Assembly: GCF_016767715.1 (NCBI RefSeq)
Contig: NZ_CP050145.1
Span: forward strand, 186,001-250,000
Direction: 5' to 3'
DNA from: Mycobacteroides chelonae
GTDB lineage: Bacteria; Actinomycetota; Actinomycetes; Mycobacteriales; Mycobacteriaceae
DNA length: 64,000 nt
The translations under genes and the position numbers were made by a program. Of the stretch, positions 26,428 through 37,314 are shown in pieces. Each line of letters opens with the position of its first letter. Position 1 is the first letter of the stretch. The notes below the pieces were generated by a model. It searched no databases. It was not told the origin of the DNA and worked only from the letters and a program-made list of their open reading frames with translations.

Positions 26428-29400
26428 GGCAGGGCTCGAATCGGTCCGTTGCGGGTCCAGCCGTTCACGACGACGGTGCCCTCAGTGAGTTGTGCGTTGG
26501 GTGCCAGGTCCGCGGCGACGACGGGCTCGTACTTCTCGATCGAGCCCCAGTCGCGGTACCAGTCATTACGCAGATAGGCCGGAACCGAGGAGGTTCGCAG
26601 CAGCGCGGTGGTGAACATGAACGGTCCGCCGTCCTCGGCCGACATCCACATGTTCGACGACGTCGCGACCTGCTTGTGCTCGGGCATGACCCGGAACTTG
26701 GGCAGCTCGGCGACCCCGAGGCGCTCGCTGAACGGTCGCTGGCATGGGAAGTTCTGCGCCACGGCCATATCCAGTAGCACCGGAGTATCGGAGCCCAACA
26801 GATCCTGTGCGGTCTTGAGGGTGGGTACCCGGGGTGGGGTGAATGCCAACCACTGGTCGTTGGACAGGTTCGGGTCGTCGGCGACTATCCGAACCACGTT
26901 GGCCCCTGCAGGAGCGGTCTTGGTGGGGAACCGCAGGTTGCGCCAGACCCGCTGCGGCCCAATGTCGATCGGGTAATCCTGGCGAAGCGCGCGGATGCCA
27001 CCGGGACTGCTCTGGTCGCGGATGCCCCACTCCAGCTTGAGCGACTGGCCGTAGTTGATCTCCGGACTGAAGGTGCCGTCTTGCTGGAACGACCAGATCG
27101 CTCCGGCGGCCGAGATCACCACCAGTGGGCGATCCGGGCTGGGCGGGGGAAGCTCGTACCACGAGGACTTCAGATGCGCGGCAATCGAATTCTCGCCGTA
27201 GCTACCCATCACCGGAGTGCGGGCGGGATCGAGTCCGAATGGCAGCAGTGCGTTGGAGCCATTGATTCCGACGGGCCCGATACCGCCGGTGGTCCCGGCC
27301 GCATCGCTGACCTCCATGATCGGCGCGTTGGGTGAGGCATCGGAGTTCACCAGGCCCGGCTTGCCGATGACGGGCAGCGAGGTCATACCGGTCTCCACCG
27401 CATCGGGGGTGAAGCCGATGGGATCGGTGCCGCCGAGGGGGCCGTACTTGCCCGCCGGCTGGCCCGGAACGGGTTGCAGCAGGCCCTCATTGGCGTCGGG
27501 TTCGACAAGGACGTCGTTGGCCATCGCGCACGGGTTGCCGGCCAGGGCCAGCAGATTGGCCTTGCCGGTGGTGTAGGTATCGCTGCGTGCGTAAACCCCC
27601 TTGGCCATGGAGGAGACCTCGAGTATCACCATGATCGCCGCCACGATCATCAGCGGTGTGGAGGCCAGAAGCCGGTTCCTGCGGGTGTTCTCGACCTCGG
27701 TGTGCCCGGCGTAGTCCAGGCGGAAGTGCAACCAACCAGCCAGCAGGGCGGTGACGATCGACAGCGCCAGGAAGATCGTGGTGACCGGTTGTCCGGCGAT
27801 GACCGGTTGCTTGTCGAACCACGGCACGCCGTAATTGCCGACGTAGAACCAGCCGTTAATGCCGGAGGTGGACCACGCCAGGATGAACAGCAGGGCCGTG
27901 ACGTATAGCGCCAGGTTGCGTCGTGAGTGCAGTCCGACCCGGGCGAACGTGAAGGCCGCGACCGCGCCGAGTGCACCGGCCAGCCCGGCGAAGACGCCGA
28001 ATTGGATCGCCCATTTGGTGGGGGTGAAGGTGAGTAACAGCAGCCCGATCGCGGTGCTCCCGAGGAGTCGCCACACCGGTCCGCTGGCCAGGCCCGGAAG
28101 TACCCCGCGGCGCAGTAGCACCGCGAGTGTGCCGAAGAGGCAGAGCAGCAGGGTGAACACCGCGATGCGGCGTGTCAGCGAGCCGTCGACATTGGATTCG
28201 ACGGTCAGGAAGTAGTAGCGCAGAAATTCCTGGTACCAGGCGATCGTCGGGCCCACCACATACTTGATGCGGGCGGATTCGGCGACCGTGGCCAGTGTCT
28301 GGTCCCGGAAGGTGAAGGCCAGCACGCCTGCGACCGATGCCGCCAGCACGGTGACGGGGGTGAATCGTCCGTACCGGACCCGCCGTACCGAGATCACGCG
28401 GGCAATGGCCCGTCCGCCGGCGAGTAGCGGTCCCAGCGCGATGAGGCCCTGCGGAGCGACGGTCGCGGTGAGCAGCGCCGTCACGATAGCCAGAGCGGCG
28501 GGGGATAGGCGCCGGGTCGCGATGGAGCGCTCCACCAGGATCCAGGTGACCACGGTGCCGAACACGATGATCGGTTCGGGCCGCAGGCCATTGTTGAAGG
28601 GCAGCCAGGCAGCCAGGAAGACCAGTGCCGCGGTCCATACCGCGGTGCGGCTCGCGGCGAGCTGTTCACCGAGGCGGGGCAGCATCTTCTTGCGCAGGAT
28701 GTACCAGGTGCCGATGCCCGCGAGAGTGGCCGGCACGCGCATCCAGACGCCCACCGTGCTGACTTGCGTAAGCCAGCTCAAAAGGGTTGCGTACCAATCG
28801 AATGGAGAGGCCGTGGCGCCAAAGTAGCGGTAGTACTCGGTGACGTATCCGGCCTGATGGGCCACGCGCGCCTCGACCAGGACATTGCCGTCGTCGGAGG
28901 TGATGGCGCCGATGACATGCCAAAGAAGAAGTGTGCCAACGACTCCGACATCGGCGACGCCGTTGGTCAGCAGAGCCGCGCGGTCAGGCAGCTTGAACGA
29001 GCGCCGGGTGGGTCTACGTGCACCGCGGTCCAGTACGGCCAGTGCTCCGATGGCGATGGCCACCGCGGCAAGGCCGAGAATCAAGGCCGCGAGCTTCAAA
29101 GCGGTTGGGCTGGTGATGAACCGGGTGTCGACCACCACGTGGGCTGTCGGCCCGCCCGCCGCGGGCACCTTCAGGTCGGTGAACAGGCCGGTCACCTGAG
29201 GCTTTTTCTCGATGGGCAGGGTTCCGTTGGCGCCGGGGAGTCCGGCGAAGTTGGCACCCACACCGCCGGCATTGGCCCAGATGTCCAGCGAGGTGCAACC
29301 ACCGGATTCCACCGCCTTGCGTGGGGCGACCGTCGCGACGTTATCGCGGAAGGCGACCACCACCAGGTCGGAGGTCGCGCGGACGAACAACGCGTGCCGG

Positions 29401-29714
29401 CTTGCCTCGAGCCCGCCGTCGGGACTGGTCGAGAGCACCACACCGCCGCTGGCGGGCAAGGTCGCGATGGCAGCGCAGGGGATGTGCGCCTCGAAGGACA
29501 GCGGTGCGCCCGACACCAGCGGTGCCGTGATGCTGGTGATATTCCCGTCGGCCGTGACTCCCTGAGGCCAGGTGATGTCGACGGTGGACTGGCGGACCGG
29601 CAGCAGGGGAACGAGCACACACAACAGCACACCGATGGAGGCCGCAGCCAATGAAATCAGACGTGCCCGCTGGGCTGTACCTGCTGTCGCGGACTTTGAA
29701 AGCGGCGAAGGCAC
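26424..29714 (-). CDS. embA: Arabinosyltransferase EmbA
   Basis: 1096-residue GT-C partner of EmbB. It aligns along its length with Rv3794 ([18 protein letters not shown], the periplasmic [20 protein letters not shown] and the C-terminal RNGPIRALP). The acidic loop is [12 protein letters not shown], with Asn where most Emb proteins have Tyr. Start GTG 29714. Unlike M. tuberculosis, where embA follows embC closely, the two are separated here by about 1.9 kb carrying an AAA+ ATPase gene on the other strand and a small-peptide gene, so embAB need their own promoter in 29715-29906. Confidence 0.96.
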   Translation of the reverse strand: MPSPLSKSATAGTAQRARLISLAAASIGVLLCVLVPLLPVRQSTVDITWPQGVTADGNITSITAPLVSGAPLSFEAHIPCAAIATLPASGGVVLSTSPDGGLEASRHALFVRATSDLVVVAFRDNVATVAPRKAVESGGCTSLDIWANAGGVGANFAGLPGANGTLPIEKKPQVTGLFTDLKVPAAGGPTAHVVVDTRFITSPTALKLAALILGLAAVAIAIGALAVLDRGARRPTRRSFKLPDRAALLTNGVADVGVVGTLLLWHVIGAITSDDGNVLVEARVAHQAGYVTEYYRYFGATASPFDWYATLLSWLTQVSTVGVWMRVPATLAGIGTWYILRKKMLPRLGEQLAASRTAVWTAALVFLAAWLPFNNGLRPEPIIVFGTVVTWILVERSIATRRLSPAALAIVTALLTATVAPQGLIALGPLLAGGRAIARVISVRRVRYGRFTPVTVLAASVAGVLAFTFRDQTLATVAESARIKYVVGPTIAWYQEFLRYYFLTVESNVDGSLTRRIAVFTLLLCLFGTLAVLLRRGVLPGLASGPVWRLLGSTAIGLLLLTFTPTKWAIQFGVFAGLAGALGAVAAFTFARVGLHSRRNLALYVTALLFILAWSTSGINGWFYVGNYGVPWFDKQPVIAGQPVTTIFLALSIVTALLAGWLHFRLDYAGHTEVENTRRNRLLASTPLMIVAAIMVILEVSSMAKGVYARSDTYTTGKANLLALAGNPCAMANDVLVEPDANEGLLQPVPGQPAGKYGPLGGTDPIGFTPDAVETGMTSLPVIGKPGLVNSDASPNAPIMEVSDAAGTTGGIGPVGINGSNALLPFGLDPARTPVMGSYGENSIAAHLKSSWYELPPPSPDRPLVVISAAGAIWSFQQDGTFSPEINYGQSLKLEWGIRDQSSPGGIRALRQDYPIDIGPQRVWRNLRFPTKTAPAGANVVRIVADDPNLSNDQWLAFTPPRVPTLKTAQDLLGSDTPVLLDMAVAQNFPCQRPFSERLGVAELPKFRVMPEHKQVATSSNMWMSAEDGGPFMFTTALLRTSSVPAYLRNDWYRDWGSIEKYEPVVAADLAPNAQLTEGTVVVNGWTRNGPIRALP

Positions 29715-29793
29715 GAGGGCGATGGTATGTGACGAAGCTTCGGGCGCCTCAATGCAGCGCGCCCGGTTGGCCGGATTGAGACCTCACCAGCTG

Positions 29794-29893
29794 GATACGT
29801 ATTGATACCTTGGTAGAAGTATCAAAAAGTATCCACGCTGTCGGACGCATCTGATACTTGTTGATACAAGGCAGCTCAGTATCGATAAGTATC
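29794..29893. repeat. Array of eight GATAC/GTATC boxes in two 40-bp palindromic units
   Basis: Four GATAC boxes (29794, 29804, 29853, 29863) and four AGTATC boxes (29818, 29828, 29878, 29888) are visible. Boxes come in same-direction pairs exactly 10 bp apart (one helical turn), and each direct pair faces an inverted pair, giving two units at 29794-29833 and 29853-29893. This fits cooperative binding of a multimeric DNA-binding protein. It ends 13 bp before the AAA+ gene and lies in the embA upstream region, so it could control both. Confidence 0.85.
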
Positions 29894-29906
29894 AGGTGGA
29901 ACACGT

Positions 29907-31064
29907 ATGCAGCCCAGCCCGTACACACCAGGTCAGGTGGCGCGCGACGTGGTCGGGCGCACGGAACAGCTTGCCGAGATCGGTGAGCGGCTGATGTATA
30001 TGACCGAGCTCGGCCGGCTGATCGGGCGCATCCGCGTCGACACCGGCCCACGTGGGGTGGGAAAGACTTCCCTATTGCGCGAGGTGCAGCGCGATGCGGA
30101 GGCGCGTGGCGTGGTGACGGTGTGGGTCACCGCCGGAGGAGATGAGCCGCTCGCGTCGGCCATCGCGACGCAGATCCGCGTGCGGGGGGCGGCGTGGAAG
30201 AAGAAGTCACGCGGCCGCCTGCTTCGCGCCATCGATCAGGTCAACTTTACGGCCGGCGTACCGGGTGTGGCCCAGATCGGTGCCACCGTCAAACCGGCGC
30301 AAGGCGGCCAGGCCGAGTCGTCGTTCAAGGAACTGATTGTCGAGACCGTTACGGCCGCCCGCGGGGAGGGACACCGCGGACTGGTGCTGCTGATCGACGA
30401 GATCCAGGACGCCGACCGGGCCGGGCTTCGTACGCTGGCCGTGACCTGGCAGGACCTGCAGGCCGAGGCCGCGGCCCTGCCCGCCGGGGTGTTCGCGGCG
30501 GGTTTACCGCAGACGCCCGAGATCATCAGTGCTGCGGCGACATTCAGTGAACGATTCGCCTATCGCACGCTGCAGCGTCTTGGCGCCGACGCGTCTCGGG
30601 TGGCGCTCGTCAAACCGGCCGGGGAAGCGGGAGTCGGGTGGGCGCCGGATGCGCTCGATGCCGTTATCGCGCAGACGAGCGGGTATCCGTACACCCTGCA
30701 GCTGTACGCCGACGCCGCATGGGCGCGCGCGGGTTACCCGGATCCAGGGGGTCAGATCCGGATCGCCGACGTGGAGCACGCCGCCCGACAGGTCGCCGAC
30801 GATATGGATGCGCTGTTTCGCGCGCGCTGGAACAACGCCACACCGGTGCAGCGGCGCTTCCTGTCGGCGATGGCGCAGGCGTTGTCCGATGATCGCTCGG
30901 CCAGCAGGGCCGATATCGCGGCCGCCATGGGCCGGGATTCGCGGGCGATCAGCGCCGCCCGCGCCGCACTCATCGATAAGGGCTTGATCGCCGTCGCGGG
31001 CCACGGACTTCTCGAGTTCACCATCCCTGGCTTCGCGGGTTTTGTTCGCGCTCAAGAGGGCTGA
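29907..31064 (+). CDS. AAA+ (STAND/Orc-like) ATPase with C-terminal winged helix
   Basis: 385 residues. Walker A GPRGVGKTS (47-55), Walker B GLVLLIDEIQDAD (158-170, Asp164-Glu165), and a helical lid. The C-terminal third (about 310-385) has a helix-turn-helix/winged-helix look (SRADIAAAMGRDSRAISAAR). This resembles AAA_16-type ATPases related to Orc1/Cdc6 and MalT-like STAND proteins. It sits alone on the plus strand between embC and embA. A ribosome site AGGTGG precedes ATG 29907, and the GATAC box array ends 13 bp upstream. I infer a DNA-binding, possibly autoregulated ATPase; function and partners are unknown. Confidence 0.85.
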   Translation: MQPSPYTPGQVARDVVGRTEQLAEIGERLMYMTELGRLIGRIRVDTGPRGVGKTSLLREVQRDAEARGVVTVWVTAGGDEPLASAIATQIRVRGAAWKKKSRGRLLRAIDQVNFTAGVPGVAQIGATVKPAQGGQAESSFKELIVETVTAARGEGHRGLVLLIDEIQDADRAGLRTLAVTWQDLQAEAAALPAGVFAAGLPQTPEIISAAATFSERFAYRTLQRLGADASRVALVKPAGEAGVGWAPDALDAVIAQTSGYPYTLQLYADAAWARAGYPDPGGQIRIADVEHAARQVADDMDALFRARWNNATPVQRRFLSAMAQALSDDRSASRADIAAAMGRDSRAISAARAALIDKGLIAVAGHGLLEFTIPGFAGFVRAQEG

Positions 31065-31079
31065 CGCAGCGTCGGCGAA

Positions 31080-31241
31080 TTAATCGTTGTGCGGCGACTT
31101 CTCCCGGACCACTCCGGAGCGCTCGCACTTGGGATCGACCTTCACCGGGTGATACGGGCAGGGCTCACTGCCGGCTACGGCAGGGGAGGCCGCCACCAGG
31201 GACGTCGTCAAACACACGGCCATCGCGAACTGCCGGACCAT
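31080..31241 (-). CDS. Small secreted peptide, hypothetical
   Basis: 53 residues from ATG 31241, with AGGAAGG 9 nt upstream. A clear signal peptide (MVRQFAMAVCLTTSLVAASP, cleavage expected near AVAGS) leaves a mature peptide of about 33 residues with two Cys (PCPYHPVKVDPKC) that could form a disulfide, and a charged tail. No family recognised. It lies between embC and the convergent AAA+ gene. A longer reading frame up to 31283 lacks a better start. Confidence 0.6.
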   Translation of the reverse strand: MVRQFAMAVCLTTSLVAASPAVAGSEPCPYHPVKVDPKCERSGVVREKSPHND

Positions 31242-31369
31242 CGCAGGAACCTTCCTCGGGGATCTCTTTGGAGACAACCCCATTGAAGTTGGTGGGCCCT
31301 GCTACTGGCTTCCGATAAGTTGCCAGTCTCTGTCGGAAATCGGCCAGGTTTCGGCGCTGATGCTGCGCG

Positions 31370-34300
31370 CTATCGACTCTTACGCAACGGCGCGGGTGTC
31401 CAGAGTCCGCTGTGCACAGCGGTTCCGAGCTGCAGCTGTGCCACGGTGGCATTCCGGTAGTACGGCGTAAACCGTTGCAACGCACCCCAGTCGCGGAACC
31501 AGTCGTTCTGCAGATAGGTCGGTACCGGAGTGGCCTTCAACAGCAGCTCGGTGATGCCCAGTGGGCCGCCACCGAGGTAGTCCATCACCGGCGAGTTGGC
31601 TTCCGCGCCGAAGCGGTCGGGGAGGATGCGCCACTTCGGGATCTCGATGACCCCGTTCTTGTGGTCGAACGGCCGCTGGCAAGGGAAGGCAAGTCCCACA
31701 AGCCAATCCAGGAACACCGGATCGGCGCCCACAACGGCCTGCAGTGAACGCAACGACGGCACACGGGGCGGGGTGACCGCGATCCAATGTTGCGGTGCCA
31801 AGTCGTCATCGGTGACCAGCAGCCGGATTCGGGTGGCGCTCGTCGGGATGGCATCGCGAGACATCCGTAGGTTTCGCCAAGCCGGGGAGGGGCCCAGGTC
31901 GGCAAATGATATGGCGCCCATGACCTTTCCGTCCTCACCGGCGAACTGCGCCTGCAGCTCTACCGGGTCGAACCGGCCCGCGGCCGCCAACACGACCAGC
32001 GGCTTGGTGGCGTCCTTGGGGGGCAGCCGGTACCACGCCGACTGCAGCCGGGCGGGACGTTGACTGCCGATCTGATAGCTGCCCATCACGGGGGTGGTCT
32101 CGGGCCTGAGGTCGAAGGGCAGGCGTGCCCGTGATCCATTGACACCCGCGACGACGGTGGTGCCGCCCTCGGTGCCTTCCTGGCTGCCGTTGACGTTGTT
32201 ACCGCTCTTGTCGCGTGCGACGAAGCTGTCCGAGGCCTGGGGGTTGTTCTCCTCGTCGGCCGAGACATCCGAAGGAATCCCGTTGGGGTCGAACATGATG
32301 TTGGTATCGGCGGCCAGTGCCTGCCCGATCGGGGCGTCGATCGGTTGCAGCATCCCGGCGTTCGGATCCTCCTCGACCAGCACGTCGTTGGCCAGCCCGC
32401 AGCCGTTTCCGCGCAGTGCGTCGAGGTTGGAACGTCCGACCGACCAGGCCGGGTACTGGTTGACCATGCCCGCGGTCAGGGAGAAGACCGACCAGATGAC
32501 GACGATCCAGGTGCCGACCGCCAGAGGAGACTCGGCGATGCGTGCCAGCACCGGATGCACGGGTGTGCGGCCGGGGTGGTCGCGGCCGGTGAAATGCATC
32601 CATGCCGCTGTCAGAATGGCGAGCACCGACAGTCCGAAGAAGACGGTGCTGATGCCGAAGTGCCATTGCGGGAAGGAATTCGACCACGGCACGCCGAAGT
32701 TGGAGACGTACCACCACCCGTTCACGCTGGAGAACGAGAGGGAGAGGACGAACAGCACGATGGCGGCGTACAGCGTGCGGTTGCGTGGTGAGCGCATCGC
32801 TGCGGCGGTCACGGCCACGGCGGCCAGCGCGCCCAGTGATCCCGCCAGGCCCGCGAACACCCCGAAGTGGTGTGTCCACTTGGTGGGAGTGAACATGATC
32901 GCGATGAACGAGATCAGCGTGATGCCGATGATCCGCCGGCTGGGGCCGCTTGCGGTGCCGGGGATCTTGTTCTTGCGCAATGTCATCGCCACGGCCACGC
33001 CGAGCGCGATGAGCAGGGCCAGCACCGGGAATCGCCGGGAGATCGCGCCGTCTGTGGTGGGCAGGAACAGCCGTTCGTAGCGCACGTGTTCGTCGAACCA
33101 GTTCAACGACGGTCCCACGGCCGACTTGAGCGCGTTGGCCTGGATCTCACCGACCAGGGTTTGATCCCGGAAGATGACGATCAACGTGACCAGTCCGGCC
33201 GCCAGGATCGGTGCCAGCAGCGCGGCATAGCCGAATCGTTTGGCGCGCTTGCCCACGATGGTTCGTAGTGGTCCTATCGCGACCAACAACGCACCGATGG
33301 AGGCGATACCCGTTGGTCCGGAGAACAGGGTGAGCGCACCGATGATGCATGCGACCGCGGCGGGAAGGAGCCGGTTGGTGGCGATCGATCGTTCGACCGA
33401 GCACCACGTCAACAGGATGCCGACGGCGATGATCGGTTCGGGTCGCAGGCCGTTGTTGAACGGCAGCCAGAACGCCAGGAACATCGCGGCCGCCGTCCAG
33501 GGCACCACCGGATTGGTGCGCGCGGCGTGGCCCAGTCGCGGGATCACCTCGCGGCTGATGACGGCCCAACAGAGCACGCCCATGATCAGGGTGGGCAGCC
33601 GCATCCAGACGCTGGCGGTGCTGATGTGCGCCCAGAGGGTCAGCAGGTCGTAGTACCAGCCGAACGGCGACTCGGGGGTGCCGAACCAGCGGTAGTAGTT
33701 GGCCATGTAGCCCGAGTGCTCCGCGACGCGGGCCATGGTGAGGATGTAGCCGTCATCGGAGGTGTTGGCGCCCACGAAGTGCCACCACACCAGTACCGCG
33801 CCGACCAGCGCGTCGAGGGGTCTGGGCTTCCACCAGCCCTCGGGCATGAAGCGCTTGTGCTTGCGCCCGTCGGCCGTATCGAGAGTGTGCAGCGCGATCA
33901 GCGAGATGCCGGTCAGCAGGACGCCCAGGATCATCGCGATGAACTTGATGACGGTGGGGGAGCTGCTGTAGCGGGTGTCGACGGTGGCGGAGAGGTGCAG
34001 GCCCGCCGGAGCGGGTCCGGACAGGTCGGTGAACACGCCGACGATCTGGGGCCGGAAGTCGTACCCGCCGCGCTCCCCGGCGCGGGGCTGTCCGGGTTTG
34101 GCGTCCTTGGGACCCTGCGTCAGGCCGACGAACTGGCCGGTCACCTTGTCCGAATGCGCGATGACTTGGAGTTGTTGGCAGTTGGGGCCGGTGACCTCGG
34201 ACAGGGGGGCAGAGACCACCGGCACATTGCGCACGATCACCACGAGGTCGCCGCCGATGCGCTGGATCAGCATGCCGCGGTCCACCGCGTTGGGCGCCTG

Positions 34301-34600
34301 CTTGGGCACGGTCGAGAGCAGCACGGTGTTGTGGCCCTCGAGCCCCTTGGCCGCCGCGCAGGGCACTGTGATCGTGAGGTCGGTGGGTACGTACCCGATG
34401 AGGGGCGCGTCAACACTGGTGAGGGTGCCGTTCTGCGGCCAGTTCAGCTCAGCGGTGTCCTGCCGGACCGGCAGCAGCGGAGTGGCAATGGCCAACACTG
34501 CGCCAAGAAAACCGGTGACGATCGCGATCAGCCGGGCCCTGCGGTAGTCGCCGTCGCCGTTGCCGGCGACCTTCTCCGTCGCGTTGCCCTGAACCGTCAC
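31370..34600 (-). CDS. embC: Arabinosyltransferase EmbC
   Basis: 1076-residue GT-C enzyme that extends the arabinan of lipoarabinomannan. It matches Rv3793: WPQNGTLTSVDAPLIGYV, the catalytic loop NTSDDGYILTMARV, the membrane core, and the C-terminal CBM domain ending SGLWTPAPLRKSR. Its ethambutol loop keeps Ile-Leu, unlike EmbB here. GTG 34600 is preferred, 19 bp after the aftA stop; a TTG at 34642 would add 14 residues and overlap aftA. It is downstream of dprE1-dprE2-aftA on the same strand and likely co-transcribed with them. Confidence 0.95.
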   Translation of the reverse strand: MTVQGNATEKVAGNGDGDYRRARLIAIVTGFLGAVLAIATPLLPVRQDTAELNWPQNGTLTSVDAPLIGYVPTDLTITVPCAAAKGLEGHNTVLLSTVPKQAPNAVDRGMLIQRIGGDLVVIVRNVPVVSAPLSEVTGPNCQQLQVIAHSDKVTGQFVGLTQGPKDAKPGQPRAGERGGYDFRPQIVGVFTDLSGPAPAGLHLSATVDTRYSSSPTVIKFIAMILGVLLTGISLIALHTLDTADGRKHKRFMPEGWWKPRPLDALVGAVLVWWHFVGANTSDDGYILTMARVAEHSGYMANYYRWFGTPESPFGWYYDLLTLWAHISTASVWMRLPTLIMGVLCWAVISREVIPRLGHAARTNPVVPWTAAAMFLAFWLPFNNGLRPEPIIAVGILLTWCSVERSIATNRLLPAAVACIIGALTLFSGPTGIASIGALLVAIGPLRTIVGKRAKRFGYAALLAPILAAGLVTLIVIFRDQTLVGEIQANALKSAVGPSLNWFDEHVRYERLFLPTTDGAISRRFPVLALLIALGVAVAMTLRKNKIPGTASGPSRRIIGITLISFIAIMFTPTKWTHHFGVFAGLAGSLGALAAVAVTAAAMRSPRNRTLYAAIVLFVLSLSFSSVNGWWYVSNFGVPWSNSFPQWHFGISTVFFGLSVLAILTAAWMHFTGRDHPGRTPVHPVLARIAESPLAVGTWIVVIWSVFSLTAGMVNQYPAWSVGRSNLDALRGNGCGLANDVLVEEDPNAGMLQPIDAPIGQALAADTNIMFDPNGIPSDVSADEENNPQASDSFVARDKSGNNVNGSQEGTEGGTTVVAGVNGSRARLPFDLRPETTPVMGSYQIGSQRPARLQSAWYRLPPKDATKPLVVLAAAGRFDPVELQAQFAGEDGKVMGAISFADLGPSPAWRNLRMSRDAIPTSATRIRLLVTDDDLAPQHWIAVTPPRVPSLRSLQAVVGADPVFLDWLVGLAFPCQRPFDHKNGVIEIPKWRILPDRFGAEANSPVMDYLGGGPLGITELLLKATPVPTYLQNDWFRDWGALQRFTPYYRNATVAQLQLGTAVHSGLWTPAPLRKSR

Positions 34601-34619
34601 GGAGGAAGATGTTAGTTGG

Positions 34620-36509
34620 CTACTTAGAGGGGACCCGCACAACCAGGACGAAGGGCCCTATGGTGCGCACGGTGAACCGCGGGTCGGCGAATAGCTGTTT
34701 ATTCAGTGTGACGGTGTACCGCTTCACGTTCGGCTGGTTGGGGTAGACGTCCTTGGCGAGCCGCAGGGAGTAGTTGTCACCGGTTTGGCGCATGAGCAGC
34801 ACGGTCGGTGCCCGCCAGGGCAGCGCGTCCAGTGCACGGATCATTTCGTCGGCGGTGTGCAGGTCTTCCCAGCTCTTGATAGCGGCCGCGCGCTTGTCGA
34901 ACTGGGCCAGCGGATTCGCGTAGTGCGGGGTGAGCCCCTGGAAACCGTAGTAGGGGTAGAACGCCAGGAAGCTGTAGTCGGCGGTGAGCACCACGACCTC
35001 ATCGCGCGGCTTGCCGGTGATCTCGGTGATCGCCTTGTCGATGGCGCCGTAGTGACTTTCCGGGCCGGGCGGGCGGCGGTCGGCGCGTTGTCCGGTGCCG
35101 TCGGTATCGGCATACGCGATGACGATGTCATTGCGGAGCACATTGGGGATGTCCTGGCTGAAAGCCAGCGCGCCGGCCAGGCCGATCGCGGCGGCCACGA
35201 TCGTCGCGGATTTGGCGCGCACCGCGGCCCAAGCGGCGACTTCGATGAAGGCGAACACGCCCGCCGCGGCGAGCAGCACGGTGACGGTGGGCACGAGCCG
35301 GAAGGAGAGCAGGGTGGTCTTGGCGAGGGTGGCCAGCATCGAGAGCAGCGACCACAGATAGACAGACCCCACGCCAATGGCCAGCGCACCGGCCCGCGCC
35401 GAGGTTCGTGCCCGCACCACCAGCCAGACCGTTCCGAGCAGACACAGCCCGCCGAGCATGGTGGGCTGCAGCATCGGGAAGGCCAGTTCGGCACCGTCAT
35501 TGGGCAAGTAGTGCTGTGCCGATGCCGCCTTTTCCAGAGAGGCCCGGGAGACCGCGATCAGGTAGGGGCCCCAGAACACCAGCGCCACCGCGATGGCGAT
35601 GCCCGCGATGGCGAGCCAGCGCAGCAGGGGCTCCTTGACGGCGGGCCACCAACCGTCCCGCCGGACGCGGCTGATCGCCACTACCTTGGCGGCCACGGTG
35701 ATGGCCAACGCGCCGTACGCGGTGAGCAGTGTGTAGAACAGCGCCGCGAACCCCAGGAATACGCCGACACCGGCCACCGCTGCCCAGCCGGTGCCTGCGG
35801 GTGCGCGTAATCCGCTGTAGCCGAGCACAAGTACCGGCGCCAGCAGCACCGTGATGATGGCGCCGTACGGCTCGGCGGACGTGTACGCGAGTGTGACGGC
35901 GGCCGTCGCAGTAGTCACGATGAGCGCGTACTCGAAGCGAATCATCTTGTTCCACAAAACGAATGCCGCACATACCGCGATCGCCAGCGAGGTGATGGCC
36001 CACGGCTTGTACATCTCCCAGCCTGCGGTGCCGGTGAGCGCCGCCAGGCGCCCGCCGATCCAGAACCAGCCTGCCGGATAGAACGGTGGCATGTCCGGAT
36101 AGGTCATATCGTGCAGCGCGGGCGAGTCGGTGAACCGTGTCAGGTACTCGGTGCGGAACTGCTGGTCCACCGAGACCCCGAACAGGTACAGCTTGGTGGC
36201 TCCCAGTGGCATCCCCAGCGTCACGACGGTGAACGTCGACAAGAAGAGCAGGGAAAGCATTTTCGCGAAGGCCTGGCGTCCGCCGCGCCAGAGAGCCCCG
36301 GCAAGCATCAGTCCGGCGATGGCGCCGAACTGCCCGACCGTGGTCAGGGCGTGCAGCTGGTTTGACGATCCGAAGGCCGGCCACTCCACCCGGGCGATCG
36401 CGAGGAGTGCGACGACACTGACCGCCGAGGCCGTGACGGCAGCAAGCGCCAGGTCCTTGGTGGTGTCTAAAACGTGCCGACGTGACGCCTCTGCTGTCTG
36501 GGCCGTCAT
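34620..36509 (-). CDS. aftA: Arabinofuranosyltransferase AftA
   Basis: 629-residue GT-C enzyme that places the first arabinofuranose on galactan, priming for the Emb proteins. About eleven to thirteen membrane helices are followed by a periplasmic domain. The conserved periplasmic loop [17 protein letters not shown] lies after the third helix, and [18 protein letters not shown] follows. Orthologue of Rv3792 by sequence and place. Start ATG 36509 is 7 bp after the dprE2 stop, so the two are likely translationally coupled. Confidence 0.95.
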   Translation of the reverse strand: MTAQTAEASRRHVLDTTKDLALAAVTASAVSVVALLAIARVEWPAFGSSNQLHALTTVGQFGAIAGLMLAGALWRGGRQAFAKMLSLLFLSTFTVVTLGMPLGATKLYLFGVSVDQQFRTEYLTRFTDSPALHDMTYPDMPPFYPAGWFWIGGRLAALTGTAGWEMYKPWAITSLAIAVCAAFVLWNKMIRFEYALIVTTATAAVTLAYTSAEPYGAIITVLLAPVLVLGYSGLRAPAGTGWAAVAGVGVFLGFAALFYTLLTAYGALAITVAAKVVAISRVRRDGWWPAVKEPLLRWLAIAGIAIAVALVFWGPYLIAVSRASLEKAASAQHYLPNDGAELAFPMLQPTMLGGLCLLGTVWLVVRARTSARAGALAIGVGSVYLWSLLSMLATLAKTTLLSFRLVPTVTVLLAAAGVFAFIEVAAWAAVRAKSATIVAAAIGLAGALAFSQDIPNVLRNDIVIAYADTDGTGQRADRRPPGPESHYGAIDKAITEITGKPRDEVVVLTADYSFLAFYPYYGFQGLTPHYANPLAQFDKRAAAIKSWEDLHTADEMIRALDALPWRAPTVLLMRQTGDNYSLRLAKDVYPNQPNVKRYTVTLNKQLFADPRFTVRTIGPFVLVVRVPSK

Positions 36510-36516
36510 CTCGCGC

Positions 36517-37296
36517 CTAGACAGGCAGCTTGCGGAAAATGGGGCGAGGAACGTGACGCAGTACCGACATCACAAAGCGCCATTGACCGGGCGCCCAGAT
36601 CAGCTCCTTGCCCGCGGCGGCCGACGCCACCACCAGCTCGGCGATCTCTTCCTTGTCGACGGTGAACGGTGCCTCCTTGGCGCCGGTGGCCTTCCAGTGC
36701 TCGATCGTCGTGGTGGTACGCACTTGGCCCGGGCGTACCACCAGTACGCGAACACCGAACTCGCGCAGGGCTTCTCCGAGACCGAGGTAGAACCCGTCGA
36801 GCCCGGCCTTGGTTGAGCCGTAGACGAAGTTGGAGCGGCGCACCCGCTCACCGGCGACCGAGGACATCGCGATGACCTGACCGAAGCCCTGTGCCTTCAT
36901 CTTCTGGCCGATCAGCACGCCGACGGAGACGGCGGCGGTGTAGTTGACCTGTGCGCTCAGCACCGCCTTGGCCTGGTTCTGCCAGAGTTCCTCGGCATCG
37001 CCGAGGACGCCGAAGGCGACGATGGCGACATCCACATCGCCCTGTGCCCAGGCAGATTCGATCAGAGCGGGGTGGCTCGCGGTATCGACGGCATCGAAGT
37101 CCAGGTACTCGACGGACTTGGCTCCGGCAGCCTCGATCTGTGCGATGGCGGCCGCGCGCTTGGGCGCGTTGGGCAGGTCGGCCAGGATGACGCGCGCGTG
37201 CGCGTTCTTGAGGTAGCGCTCGACGATGGCCAGGCCGATCTCCGAGGTGCCGCCGAGTAGCAGGATGGTCTGGGGGTTACCCGTTGCGTCAATCAT
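36517..37296 (-). CDS. dprE2: Decaprenylphosphoryl-2-keto-ribose reductase DprE2
   Basis: 259-residue short-chain dehydrogenase that reduces the keto intermediate made by DprE1 with NADH to give decaprenylphosphoryl-arabinose. Rossmann glycine motif GGTSEIG (15-21), active-site Ser145/146, Tyr159 and Lys163 (YGSTK). Matches Rv3791 throughout. It lies 18 bp downstream of dprE1 and just upstream of aftA. Confidence 0.96.
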   Translation of the reverse strand: MIDATGNPQTILLLGGTSEIGLAIVERYLKNAHARVILADLPNAPKRAAAIAQIEAAGAKSVEYLDFDAVDTASHPALIESAWAQGDVDVAIVAFGVLGDAEELWQNQAKAVLSAQVNYTAAVSVGVLIGQKMKAQGFGQVIAMSSVAGERVRRSNFVYGSTKAGLDGFYLGLGEALREFGVRVLVVRPGQVRTTTTIEHWKATGAKEAPFTVDKEEIAELVVASAAAGKELIWAPGQWRFVMSVLRHVPRPIFRKLPV

Positions 37297-37314
37297 TGTG
37301 GGGCGGAAGCCTTT

